Shown one piece after another: positions 1-6,090 of a stretch of DNA of 6,880 nucleotides. The position numbers and the translations under genes are program-made. This DNA is from Paenibacillus sp. UBA6285. Lineage in GTDB: Bacteria; Bacillota; Bacilli; Paenibacillales; Paenibacillaceae. The notes under the pieces are model-generated. The model had not been told where the DNA came from. It ran no database searches and worked only from the letters and a program-made list of their open reading frames with translations. The stretch's first letter is position 1, and each line of letters opens with the position of its first letter. The DNA lies in the NCBI GenBank assembly GCA_002438345.1, contig DJUJ01000160.1, forward strand, positions 38,998-45,877, read 5' to 3'.

Positions 1-218
1 GCATTGTAGATCATCATACGGCAGCCGATCAATTTGTTCGATTCCAGGAGCAAGAACAGGGACATGAACGCCAAGTTTCGGGGCGCTGGTCATGGCTGAT
101 ACCCCCTATGTCACCGTCGTCTACACCTATCTGGCATGATGGTACTTTGAAAGAATATGATTTTAGCCCTCGTTTCCTTTATCAACGATCACCTGCGGCC
201 ACCTGTCCTTTTCATTAA
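1..218 (+). CDS. nos: Nitric oxide synthase oxygenase, C-terminal fragment (5' end outside window)
   Basis: The reading frame starting at base 3 encodes 71 residues up to the TAA at 216-218. They align from memory with the C-terminus of Bacillus NOS: IVDHHTAADQFVRFQEQE near the start, then GRWSWLIPPMSP at residues 27-38, then a final FLYQ at residues 58-61. In this family the enzyme is a cytosolic homodimeric haem protein that oxidises arginine to citrulline and NO, using electrons from unlinked reductases. The second Trp of WxW (residue 31) corresponds to the Trp that stacks on the pterin cofactor. The haem-ligating Cys and the arginine site lie upstream of the window, so function cannot be judged. 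Bacillus NOS is about 363 residues, so roughly 290 are missing. The tail after the tyrosine motif (RSPAATCPFH) is somewhat longer than in B. subtilis. It is convergent with the TetR remnant across a shared terminator. Confidence 0.88.
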   Translation, partial: IVDHHTAADQFVRFQEQEQGHERQVSGRWSWLIPPMSPSSTPIWHDGTLKEYDFSPRFLYQRSPAATCPFH

Positions 219-235
219 CAATCGAATGTGAGATC

Positions 236-279
236 AAAAAAGCGCCAAGTTCCCCTCATAAGGAAACTGGCGCTTTTTA
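236..279. terminator. Bidirectional intrinsic terminator between nos and the TetR remnant
   Basis: A run of A, then GCGCCAAGTTCC (242-253), pairs with GGAAACTGGCGC (262-273) followed by TTTTT (274-278). The arms match except at one or two central bases. The A-run on one side and the T-run on the other let the hairpin act in both directions. It lies 17 bases after the nos stop, and its right-hand T-run overlaps the stop codon of the minus-strand TetR frame. Confidence 0.85.
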
Positions 280-747
280 GGCTTTTAAATGATCCAGAAA
301 GATCTGTTTAAGAAGGACAAGCTGCTTGTCGGAGTCTAAATCCGATTCTAGCAGGAGGATGTTCTTCTTCATCGTTAGTTTTCTGGAAAAGAGAGCAAAG
401 CTGTTCATGAGCGTAATTAGGGTCTCTTTCACGGGAAGACCGGCACGAATAGAACCGTCTTCTACCCCGTTTTGGATGATCCTGGAGTACTCATGCCAAA
501 TCTTGCGGTTTAATGCATTGAAATCCAGAACATCCTCTACAGGCTCATTCAAGTGAGCGGCGTAGCTTTCAAAATTCACCATAAAGATAATACTTAGATG
601 ATTTTGATCCTGAATAAAGAAATCGAATAACATCTCGATCTTTTCAAGACAGGTTAATGGCAAGTCAGCCACGTACATAAAATAATCCAGCATAGGCTCT
701 AGCATTCGGGTTGAAGATGTGATTAGCAAATTCGGAAAAATCGACAT
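277..747 (-). pseudogene. TetR-family regulator remnant: ligand-binding domain only, DNA-binding domain lost
   Basis: The open frame has 156 codons, but only residue 15 onward (Met at 703-705) looks like TetR. The first 14 residues read through the opposite strand of the dehydrogenase sequence. The rest (LEPMLDYFMYVADLP, then helices such as CLEKIEMLFDFFIQDQ and VKETLITLMNSFALFSRKL) has the all-helical character of a TetR C-terminal ligand/dimerisation domain. There is no helix-turn-helix of the usual form (GxxxTTxxxIAxxxGVSxxxxYxHF). TetR proteins are usually 185-210 residues, so about 45-60 N-terminal residues are missing. No Shine-Dalgarno sequence precedes the ATG at 747. It was probably a repressor of the divergent dehydrogenase next to it. 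The remaining domain could not bind DNA if made. Assignment to TetR rests on the C-terminal pattern alone and is less certain than for the complete TetR at 5486. Confidence 0.7.
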
Positions 748-1243
748 CCTGGTAAATAATGCAGGTATCTCGTTCCCAGTTCAATTGCTCGAATCCACTG
801 TAGATCAATGGAACAAAGTAATGAACATCAACGTGAGCAGCGTATTCCTTGGCATGAAGCATGTTGTTCCTCAAATGAAGAACAATAAAGGTGGTTCCAT
901 CGTCAATATTTCCTCCATCGCAGGTTTGACTGGCAGCAGCGGTGCTGGTGCTTATACAGCTTCTAAAGGTGCAGTTCGTATGCTAAGTAAAGCAGCAGCT
1001 GTAGACTTTGGTAAAGATAACATTCGTGTGAACTCTGTTCACCCAGGATTTATCGAAACCCCAATGAGTGCTGAATTTGTAAATAACGAAAAAATGCATA
1101 GCTTCTTTATGTCTCAGACCGCATTGCCACGTGCTGGACGTGCTTCTGAAGTAGCTGAAGCTGTATTGTTCTTGGCTTCCGATGAATCTTCTTACATTAC
1201 AGGTGTTGAGCTGCCAGTTGATGGCGGAGTTGTAGCTAAATAA
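719..1243 (+). pseudogene. Classical short-chain dehydrogenase/reductase, N-terminus deleted
   Basis: The frame ends with TAA at 1241-1243 and carries the C-terminal two thirds of a classical SDR. Visible motifs are KIDILVNNAG (NNAG structural motif), IVNISSIAG with the catalytic Ser, YTASK with the catalytic Tyr and Lys, HPGFIETPM after the active site, and the closing ITGVELPVDGG that is typical of the family. Missing are the first beta strand and the TGxxxGxG cofactor loop, about 75 residues of a usual 245-255. SDR-like sequence seems to run slightly upstream of the GTG at 719 (RVEDVISKFG from 707), so the GTG is only the first start-like codon and not a real start. No ribosome binding site is present. 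Without the NAD(P)-binding loop the product should be inactive. Known relatives reduce or oxidise sugars, steroids or cyclic alcohols; the substrate cannot be told. A terminator follows 28 bases after the stop. Confidence 0.82.
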
Positions 1244-1271
1244 TAAATTTCTAAATAGGCAACACTAAGAA

Positions 1272-1319
1272 AGCTATCTCATGTGTAGATTCTATCTACG
1301 CGTGGGGCGGCTTTTTTTT
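1272..1319 (+). terminator. Intrinsic terminator after the dehydrogenase remnant
   Basis: The arms 1272-1289 and 1295-1312 pair around a five-base loop, with several G-U wobbles and one A-C mismatch. An eight-base T-run follows at 1312-1319. The wobble-rich stem with a long T tract fits a plus-strand Rho-independent terminator. Confidence 0.75.
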
Positions 1320-1344
1320 GCGTACTATGCATCTCGTTAAGCAC

Positions 1345-1384
1345 TCAAGCAGCGCTTGATATACAAAATTAATAGTAATAGATA
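1345..1384 (+). promoter_or_regulatory. Candidate promoter of the XRE gene with an overlapping 15-base inverted repeat
   Basis: TTGATA (1356-1361, five of six to the sigma-A -35 consensus) is followed at 17 bases by TAGATA (1379-1384), a weak -10. The perfect inverted repeat TCAAGC-AGC-GCTTGA (1345-1359) overlaps the -35. A repeat in this position would suit an operator for the XRE protein just downstream. The -10 is poor, so the exact promoter is uncertain. Confidence 0.4.
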
Positions 1385-1403
1385 CACTGAAATCATCATA
1401 AAT

Positions 1404-1412
1404 GAGGAGGAG
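1404..1412 (+). promoter_or_regulatory. Ribosome binding site fixing the XRE gene start
   Basis: GAGGAGGAG lies six bases before the ATG at 1419. The longer in-frame extension beginning with TTG at 1356 has no such site, and that TTG falls within the candidate -35, so 1419 is preferred. Confidence 0.85.
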
Positions 1413-1418
1413 ATTTCA

Positions 1419-2114
1419 ATGTTCGATATGTTAAAGGTAGGCAAGAATATCGCTGATTTAAGAAAGCAGACAGGGATGACTCAGATGGGGCTTGCCGATC
1501 AACTAGGCATTAGTTATCAGGCGGTTAGTAATTGGGAACGAGGAGAGTCAATGCCGGATGTTTCTAAGCTTCCCCAGCTGGCCGAAATCTTTAATGTGAG
1601 CATTGATGCAATCCTTGAAAAGAGCAAATCGACACAGATAGTAGTAAATGTACTCGAAAATACCACAGAACAATTTTTAAATCAAAATGAACTCTCAGTA
1701 GCCGAAATTTCCGAAGTTGCGCCCATTCTTCTTACAGAACATGTGGACGGGGTATTCGAACATGTGAAGCATCCAGTATCGATACAAGATCTGCTATCCA
1801 TCGCTCCATTTATCAGTGAAGAAGTACTAGATGAGTGCGCAAAAATCGCCTTTGAGCGAGAAGGAATTAACGCGTTGTTGTCTATTGCTCCGTTTATAAG
1901 CGATGAGATGCTGGACGATTGTGCAAGAAGCACCTTTGAACGAGAAGGAATTAACGCGTTGTTGTCTATCGCTCCGTTTATAAGTGACGAAGTACTAGAT
2001 GAGTGTGCTAGAAGAGCTTTTGAACAAGAAGGGTTAAAAGCCCTCGTGTCTATCGCACCATTTATAAGCGACGAGGTGATGGATACATTAGCAAAAGCGT
2101 CTCTTTCTATATAA
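1419..2114 (+). CDS. XRE-family helix-turn-helix regulator with C-terminal 28-residue tandem repeats
   Basis: The start at ATG 1419 gives 231 residues. Residues 8-66 form a Cro/CI-type helix-turn-helix: IADLRKQTGMTQMGLADQLG, then the recognition-helix region ISYQAVSNWERGESMPD, then LPQLAEIFNVSIDAIL. Residues 67-124 are a linker that includes one diverged repeat (EVAPILLTEHVDGVFEHV). From residue 125 follow three full 28-residue units and a partial fourth, each built on LLSIAPFISDEVLDECA plus a second helix ending EGINA. The units should pack as helical hairpins in a small solenoid, probably for protein-protein contact. An acidic-acidic-Cys triplet position (DEC/DDC/DEC) recurs in the first three units and is lost in the last. 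XRE proteins with similar APF-type repeats occur in Firmicutes as far as I recall; no function is established that I can cite. It may control itself or the permease 96 bases downstream, but only position supports this. Confidence 0.85.
   Translation: MFDMLKVGKNIADLRKQTGMTQMGLADQLGISYQAVSNWERGESMPDVSKLPQLAEIFNVSIDAILEKSKSTQIVVNVLENTTEQFLNQNELSVAEISEVAPILLTEHVDGVFEHVKHPVSIQDLLSIAPFISEEVLDECAKIAFEREGINALLSIAPFISDEMLDDCARSTFEREGINALLSIAPFISDEVLDECARRAFEQEGLKALVSIAPFISDEVMDTLAKASLSI
1791..2111 (+). repeat. In-frame 84-base tandem repeat within the XRE gene
   Basis: Units run 1791-1874, 1875-1958, 1959-2042, and a partial last unit 2043-2111. The period is exactly 84 bases (28 codons). A 29-base stretch is identical between 1857-1885 and 1941-1969, one period apart. 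A 17-base stretch is identical between 1821-1837 and 1989-2005, two periods apart. The first is shared by the borders of units 1/2 and 2/3, and the second by units 1 and 3, so the array is a mosaic rather than a simple series of duplications. Confidence 0.92.
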
Positions 2115-2154
2115 ATCATAAATATTTTAGCGCCCATTTCTACCGAACATTAGC

Positions 2155-2203
2155 CTACACCCCTGCATAACATATAGCACTTGTAAGCAGGAGAAGGGTG
2201 TGG
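2155..2203 (+). promoter_or_regulatory. Candidate hairpin over the permease ribosome binding site
   Basis: Bases 2155-2166 (CTACACCCCTGC) can pair with 2187-2203 (GCAGG, a small bulge, GGTGTGG) around a 20-base loop. The right arm contains the Shine-Dalgarno region AGGAGAAGGG (2189-2198). If folded, it would hide the site and could reduce translation of the permease at 2211. It has an internal bulge, so this is a modest prediction, and no known riboswitch architecture is recognisable. Confidence 0.3.
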
Positions 2204-2210
2204 TTCAGAG

Positions 2211-3626
2211 ATGGGCATCCAATTAACAGCGCTCCATTATGTATATCTGGCATTCATCGTGTTCATTATGGCACTTCTGATTAAGCGGCGGGATACAACG
2301 ATGATCTGTATTGCAGGCATCTTTGTACTAGGCTGGCTCGCGACAGAAACGATTAGTGGTTCGGTCACAGGCGTATTCAACTCTTTTGTATATGCAACCA
2401 AGGAGCTAATGGGTACGATTATGATTATTTCGATCATTGTAGCCATGAGCCGAGTATTAACCCGTACCGGAATAAATGAGACGATGGTTGCCCCGCTTAC
2501 CCGTTTTTTACGTACACCATTTATAGCCTTTTGGGGTATTGGCTTCATTATGATGGTGACATCATGGTTCTTCTGGCCTTCGCCCGCAGTGGCTTTGATC
2601 GGGGTTGTGCTGTTACCTGTTGCTATTCGCGTAGGATTGCCAGCTCTTGGAGCGGCGATGGCAATGAACCTGTTCGGTCACGGAATTGCGCTCTCAGGTG
2701 ATTATATTATTCAAGGTGCACCCAAATTAACGGCAGATGCGGCAGGACTTCCGGTAAGCAGTGTCATGGAAGCGAGTATTCCGCTTGTTATAGTGATGGG
2801 CGTAGTCACTACAGTAACAGCTTATTGGATGATGCGACGAGATCAGAAAAACGGTACTTGGCGAGACGGACTTATTTCCGGGAAAAATGCCGCGAGTGCG
2901 CTAGCTGCAGAGAGTGATGCGGTAGAAGGTCAAGCGGTGATTCCTCCCACACTGAAGAAATGGCTGGCGATCGCTATCCCACTCCTGTTTCTAGCTGATG
3001 TGGCAGGCATGTTTTTGCTGGATTTACAGGGTGGAGACGCAACTGCCTTAGTTGGTGGGACTGCTGTATTTATCTTGGTTGTAGTAACATTGCTCGCACA
3101 TCGTAATAAAGGACTGGAGCAAGTCACCTCATATTTGATCGATGGACTTACATTTGGCTTTAAAGTATTCGGTCCAGTGATTCCGATTGCTGCATTCTTC
3201 TATCTAGGTGATTCGGCCTTTGCTGAATTGTTTGGCAAAGTCTTACCTGCTGCATCGCAGGGTATAGTAAATGATCTGGGGGTTGCCCTAGCTCATAATG
3301 TGCCTCTGAATGGTGCTGTAGGTGCTGTGACTGCAACCATAACAGGAGCTATTACGGGCCTTGATGGTTCAGGGTTCTCGGGAATCTCACTTGCGGGGTC
3401 CATCGGAAAATTGTTCGCTGTTGCCACACATTCCGATGCAGCTACTTTAACTGCGCTCGGTCAGGTATCAGCCATTTGGGTTGGCGGGGGCACGTTGATC
3501 CCGTGGGCATTGATTCCAGCAGCAGCCATCTGCGGCGTAAGCCCGTTTGAGCTCGCTAGACGTAATGTTAAACCGGTATTGATTGGGCTGATAGTCACAA
3601 CGATTGTCGCAATGTTTCTGGTGTAG
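2211..3626 (+). CDS. Multispanning membrane permease, ion/carboxylate-transporter-like, substrate unknown
   Basis: The 471-residue protein is strongly hydrophobic, with about 10-12 probable membrane segments (near residues 8-24, 31-47, 65-83, 102-120, 122-140, 188-208, 251-272, 278-296, 312-333, 365-385 and 448-470). A hydrophilic cytoplasmic-type loop lies at about 209-250 (MMRRDQKNGTWRDG onward). Two small-residue-rich regions resemble re-entrant loops: around residues 150-185 (NLFGHGIALSGDYIIQG) and 370-440 (glycine/alanine-rich, then TALGQVSAIWVGGGTLIPW). This two-half layout recalls the GntP and related ion-transporter superfamily, but I do not recognise a specific family and give no substrate. 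The ATG at 2211 is chosen because later in-frame Met codons would cut the first membrane segment; AGGAGAAGGG ends 12 bases before it, a long spacing. No terminator separates it from the XRE gene, so partial co-transcription is possible. Confidence 0.75.
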   Translation: MGIQLTALHYVYLAFIVFIMALLIKRRDTTMICIAGIFVLGWLATETISGSVTGVFNSFVYATKELMGTIMIISIIVAMSRVLTRTGINETMVAPLTRFLRTPFIAFWGIGFIMMVTSWFFWPSPAVALIGVVLLPVAIRVGLPALGAAMAMNLFGHGIALSGDYIIQGAPKLTADAAGLPVSSVMEASIPLVIVMGVVTTVTAYWMMRRDQKNGTWRDGLISGKNAASALAAESDAVEGQAVIPPTLKKWLAIAIPLLFLADVAGMFLLDLQGGDATALVGGTAVFILVVVTLLAHRNKGLEQVTSYLIDGLTFGFKVFGPVIPIAAFFYLGDSAFAELFGKVLPAASQGIVNDLGVALAHNVPLNGAVGAVTATITGAITGLDGSGFSGISLAGSIGKLFAVATHSDAATLTALGQVSAIWVGGGTLIPWALIPAAAICGVSPFELARRNVKPVLIGLIVTTIVAMFLV

Positions 3627-3654
3627 GCCTAGCTTAGAATATAAACTCAAAAAA

Positions 3655-3686
3655 GGGCTGCTGAGAGAATCTCAGCAGCCTTATAT
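3655..3686. terminator. Shared terminator between the permease and the peptide transporter
   Basis: A perfect 11-base-pair stem, GGCTGCTGAGA (3656-3666) with TCTCAGCAGCC (3670-3680), closes a three-base loop. On the minus strand it is followed by a T-run (the A-run at 3649-3654 on the plus strand), so it is a strong terminator for the minus-strand transporter. The plus-strand tail (TTATATGTTT) is weaker but may also stop the permease transcript. Confidence 0.88.
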
Positions 3687-3688
3687 GT

Positions 3689-5179
3689 TTAACGTATACC
3701 CTTCATGAAATTCTGAATCTTAGAAGAGAAAAGGAAGAGAATTACCGCGAGCACAATGGCAACTCCACCGATGACTCCGAAGTACAGCATTTCGGTATCT
3801 GGGGTATAGAACTTCACAATCTGAGCATTAATAGCTTGCGCAGCAGCATTGGACAAGAACCACATGCTCATCATCTGAGCAGTAAAAGCGGCTGGCGCCA
3901 GTTTGGTCGTTGCCGAGAGGCCAACAGGTGACAAGCATAGTTCCCCAATCACGACGATAAAATAGCTAAGAACCAGCCATAATGGGTTCACAAGTGAATT
4001 GGCACCACCGAAGTAAGCCGGCACCAGGATTACTAGGAAGGACAGACCGGCAAATAATAAACCAAGCGAGAATTTTTGAGGAATCGTTGGTTGACGGTTA
4101 CCGAGCTTTAACCAAATCCAAGCAAATATAGGTGCAAGGGCGATAATAAACAGCGGGTTAAGCGACTGGAACCAAGCAGGAGAAATGTGTAAGCCTGCAA
4201 AATCCAATTGGGTGCGCTTATCAGCAAAGCTAGCTAAAACCGTTGAAGTTTGTTCCTGAATCGCCCAGAACATAATCGACGCGATAAATAAAGGGATGTA
4301 CGCGAGAATTCGGGATCGCTCGACAGCTGTTGTTTGGGGGCTACGGTACATCACAATAAAGTACATCGTAGGAATAAGTAGCCCTAACACTCCGACTATC
4401 TTAATGAATGTTTCAAAGGTGAGCACTCCAGTAAGAATGCCGACCGTAATTAATACCGCAAGCACAACTAGTCCAATGCCAATCCTAGTAAATAATTTCT
4501 TCTTCTGTTCGGCTGGAATCGGATTGCGTACAATCGTACCTGCCAGACCCAGGTTTTTGGTGCGAGTCACTACGTAAACAACTAATCCAATAAACATTCC
4601 GATTGCGGCAATCGAGAAGCCAAGATGGAAATCATTCATACCTACAGCGCCTACAATCAGTGGAGAGAGGAATCCGCCGAGGTTAATACCCATATAAAAA
4701 ATGCTGAAAGCAGCGTCGCGGCGGTTATCTTGTTCGCTATAGATTTCGCCTACAATACTTGATACATTGGGCTTAAGAAGTCCGGTTCCAAGCACGATCA
4801 TAATCATCGAAGCAAAGAATAGCGTGGCATTTCCCGGTATCGCCAGTAAAATATGCCCGAACATAATTAAAACGCCACCGTAAAAGACAGCCTTCGAAGT
4901 CCCGAAAATCCGATCCGCAAGCCATCCACCTATAATTCCAGACATATATACGAGTGATCCGTAGATAGACATAATCGAAAGGGCCATATCTTCTGGTAAT
5001 CCGAGACCCCCTTTGCTTACTTCATAATACATGTAGTAAACTAGGATCGCTCTCATGCCATAATAGGAAAACCGCTCCCAAAATTCTGTGAAGAAGAGTG
5101 TGAATAGTCCTTTGGGATGTCCGAAAAATCCTGTTTGTGGAACACTATCTACAATTTTTTGCCTATCTGTTGCTGACAT
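3689..5179 (-). CDS. POT/PTR-family proton-coupled di/tripeptide transporter (DtpT-like)
   Basis: This 496-residue protein has the normal length and about 14 membrane segments of bacterial POT transporters, which import di- and tripeptides with protons across the cytoplasmic membrane. The proton-coupling ExxER motif is present as EFWERF (residues 32-37) before SYYGMRAILVYY. An MFS loop motif GGWLADRIFG lies near residues 84-93, a conserved Lys in GLLKPN near residue 136, and the PTR signature FYMGINLGGFLSP at 161-173. FWAIQEQTS supplies the helix-7 glutamate typical of the family. AGGAGG (5189-5194 on the plus-strand coordinates) sits nine bases before the ATG at 5179, supporting this start. 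It is a single-gene unit with its own promoter and terminator. The exact substrate range and gene symbol are not assigned, because several POT paralogues exist in related genomes. Confidence 0.92.
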   Translation of the reverse strand: MSATDRQKIVDSVPQTGFFGHPKGLFTLFFTEFWERFSYYGMRAILVYYMYYEVSKGGLGLPEDMALSIMSIYGSLVYMSGIIGGWLADRIFGTSKAVFYGGVLIMFGHILLAIPGNATLFFASMIMIVLGTGLLKPNVSSIVGEIYSEQDNRRDAAFSIFYMGINLGGFLSPLIVGAVGMNDFHLGFSIAAIGMFIGLVVYVVTRTKNLGLAGTIVRNPIPAEQKKKLFTRIGIGLVVLAVLITVGILTGVLTFETFIKIVGVLGLLIPTMYFIVMYRSPQTTAVERSRILAYIPLFIASIMFWAIQEQTSTVLASFADKRTQLDFAGLHISPAWFQSLNPLFIIALAPIFAWIWLKLGNRQPTIPQKFSLGLLFAGLSFLVILVPAYFGGANSLVNPLWLVLSYFIVVIGELCLSPVGLSATTKLAPAAFTAQMMSMWFLSNAAAQAINAQIVKFYTPDTEMLYFGVIGGVAIVLAVILFLFSSKIQNFMKGIR

Positions 5180-5237
5180 GAATCAAATCCTCCTAGATGC
5201 TAATTGCGCCAATCATGAAACTAACACTACCTTAATA

Positions 5238-5267
5238 TTTATAATACCCTCATGAGGAAAATCACAA
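5238..5267 (-). promoter_or_regulatory. Candidate promoter of the peptide transporter
   Basis: Read on the minus strand, TTGTGA (5262-5267) and TATAAA (5238-5243) are spaced by 18 bases and lie about 60 bases before the ATG. The spacer contains the perfect 10-base palindrome CCTCATGAGG (5248-5257), a possible regulator site. The -35 matches four of six consensus bases and the -10 five of six. Confidence 0.5.
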
Positions 5268-5395
5268 CCCTTTGGCGAGAAGGTTCTGAATAATGTCATA
5301 TTTTTTAGTAATATTTCCAGTTGGCATTATTAATTAACTTTTATTGTGTTTTCCACGCGAATGGATGTTGCTAGAATATTATTATTTGTTTTGAG

Positions 5396-5425
5396 TTGCA
5401 TTATTTTAGAAGATGAGCATATACT
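5396..5425 (+). promoter_or_regulatory. Candidate promoter of the TetR gene
   Basis: TTGCAT (5396-5401) and TATACT (5420-5425) are spaced by 18 bases. The -10 matches five of six sigma-A consensus bases, while the -35 is weak. The predicted start of transcription is near 5432, immediately before the operator at 5438-5454, so a bound repressor would block it. Confidence 0.5.
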
Positions 5426-5437
5426 CTTTTCAAAGAA

Positions 5438-5454
5438 AGTGATTGATCAATAAC
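5438..5454. promoter_or_regulatory. TetR operator, copy 1 (autoregulatory site)
   Basis: AGTGATTGATCAATAAC contains the near-palindrome TGATTGA-TCAATAA (one mismatched pair) centred on GATC. The same 17 bases occur exactly at 6103-6119. It lies 31 bases before the TetR ATG, the usual place for a TetR-family self-repression site, just downstream of the candidate -10. Confidence 0.75.
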
Positions 5455-5485
5455 CTAATGAATTTGGTTACGTAAGGAGATTATC

Positions 5486-6040
5486 ATGATAACAGAATCT
5501 AGTTCCGGTCGCAAGAAATCAGACGAATCGGTCTCGGTAAACCGCCGAGAGCAGATCTTGGAGGCAGCGGTTGTTGTGTTCGCCGAGAATGGCTACTACC
5601 GAGCTACAACAGCACAGGTTGCAGAAAAGGTAGGTATTTCTCAGCCTTATGTGTTTAAAGTGTTTAAGAACAAAGAAGAATTGTTTGTCGCCTCCTTGGA
5701 GCGTGCTTTTGAACGGATTGTTCGTTCTTTTAAGGGAGTTGAGGCGTCAGCAGATCAGATGCTAAAGGAATCAATTAAGGTATATGAGTTGTTGATGGAA
5801 ACGCATCCAAATGAGATTATTCTACAAGTTCAGGGGTTAGGTATTCGCGATGAAGTCATTCGTGAAGCGATGCAAAAGGGAATGTGTGAGATCACCAATC
5901 TTGTACATGAGAAGTTTCTCGCCGCTGGGATCGAGCAGCCTGAAGTAGAGGTAAGTACCTTTATGGCCAATGGTATGCTTTGTAATATTTCCATGGCACT
6001 TGGAATGCCAGAGTTGAAACCGAAACATCGGAAAGAATAG
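5486..6040 (+). CDS. TetR/AcrR-family transcriptional regulator
   Basis: The complete 184-residue protein is of normal size for the family. After a polar N-terminal tail, residues about 21-66 form the DNA-binding domain: RREQILEAAVVVFAENGYYR, then TTAQVAEKVGISQPYVFKVF, ending FKNKEELF. Helix 3 is the ISQPYVFKVF segment. Residues from about 70 onward are helical and should bind an inducer and dimerise, with no recognisable ligand signature. AAGGAGA (5474-5480) lies five bases before the ATG at 5486. Identical near-palindromes before this gene and before the oxidoreductase remnant at 6140 indicate that it represses itself and that neighbour, in the manner of TetR regulators relieved by a small toxic or hydrophobic ligand. 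The intended target enzyme is now broken, so the regulator may be an orphan or may act elsewhere in the genome. Confidence 0.92.
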   Translation: MITESSSGRKKSDESVSVNRREQILEAAVVVFAENGYYRATTAQVAEKVGISQPYVFKVFKNKEELFVASLERAFERIVRSFKGVEASADQMLKESIKVYELLMETHPNEIILQVQGLGIRDEVIREAMQKGMCEITNLVHEKFLAAGIEQPEVEVSTFMANGMLCNISMALGMPELKPKHRKE

Positions 6041-6066
6041 TAGAAATAAAGAGACGTTGTAACAAC

Positions 6067-6090
6067 TAGGAGCTTCGGCTCTTAATTTTA
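6067..6090 (+). terminator. Weak UUCG-loop hairpin after the TetR gene
   Basis: TAGGAGC (6067-6073) pairs with GCTCTTA (6078-6084), including one G-U pair, around a stable TTCG tetraloop. Only ATTTTA-like sequence follows instead of a solid T-run. It could be a partial terminator or a processing hairpin between the TetR gene and the next promoter. Confidence 0.4.

Larger units (their letters stand above)
5180..5485. other. AT-rich divergent intergenic region between transporter and TetR gene
   Basis: No protein gene or RNA gene is visible in these 306 bases. They hold the transporter ribosome binding site and promoter on the left. On the right they hold the TetR promoter, operator and ribosome binding site. 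In the middle is an inverted repeat, AATAATGTCA (5289-5298) with TGGCATTATT (5322-5331), with arms of ten bases, one mismatch and a spacing of 23 bases. What binds there, if anything, cannot be told from the sequence. Confidence 0.6.

Noticed and set aside
719..721. GTG as a true start of the dehydrogenase
   Set aside because: No Shine-Dalgarno precedes it, the essential cofactor loop is absent, and SDR-like sequence seems to continue upstream of it toward the junction.
1356..1418. A longer N-terminus for the XRE gene starting at TTG 1356
   Set aside because: The extension has no ribosome binding site, its TTG lies in the best -35 candidate, and GAGGAGGAG sits at ideal distance from the ATG at 1419, where the family's helix-turn-helix begins.
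1791..2111. CRISPR-like array
   Set aside because: The repeats are contiguous, in frame, 84 bases long and without unique spacers; they encode protein repeats.
1682..2137. Minus-strand open frame opposite the XRE repeats
   Set aside because: It is a shadow of the repeated coding sequence: its serine- and isoleucine-rich repeats mirror the plus-strand repeats, and it has no ribosome binding site.
5248..5267. CodY-type site in the peptide-transporter promoter
   Set aside because: Peptide transporters can be CodY-controlled, but the GATTTTC sequence here matches only half of the known motif; only the 10-base palindrome is reported.
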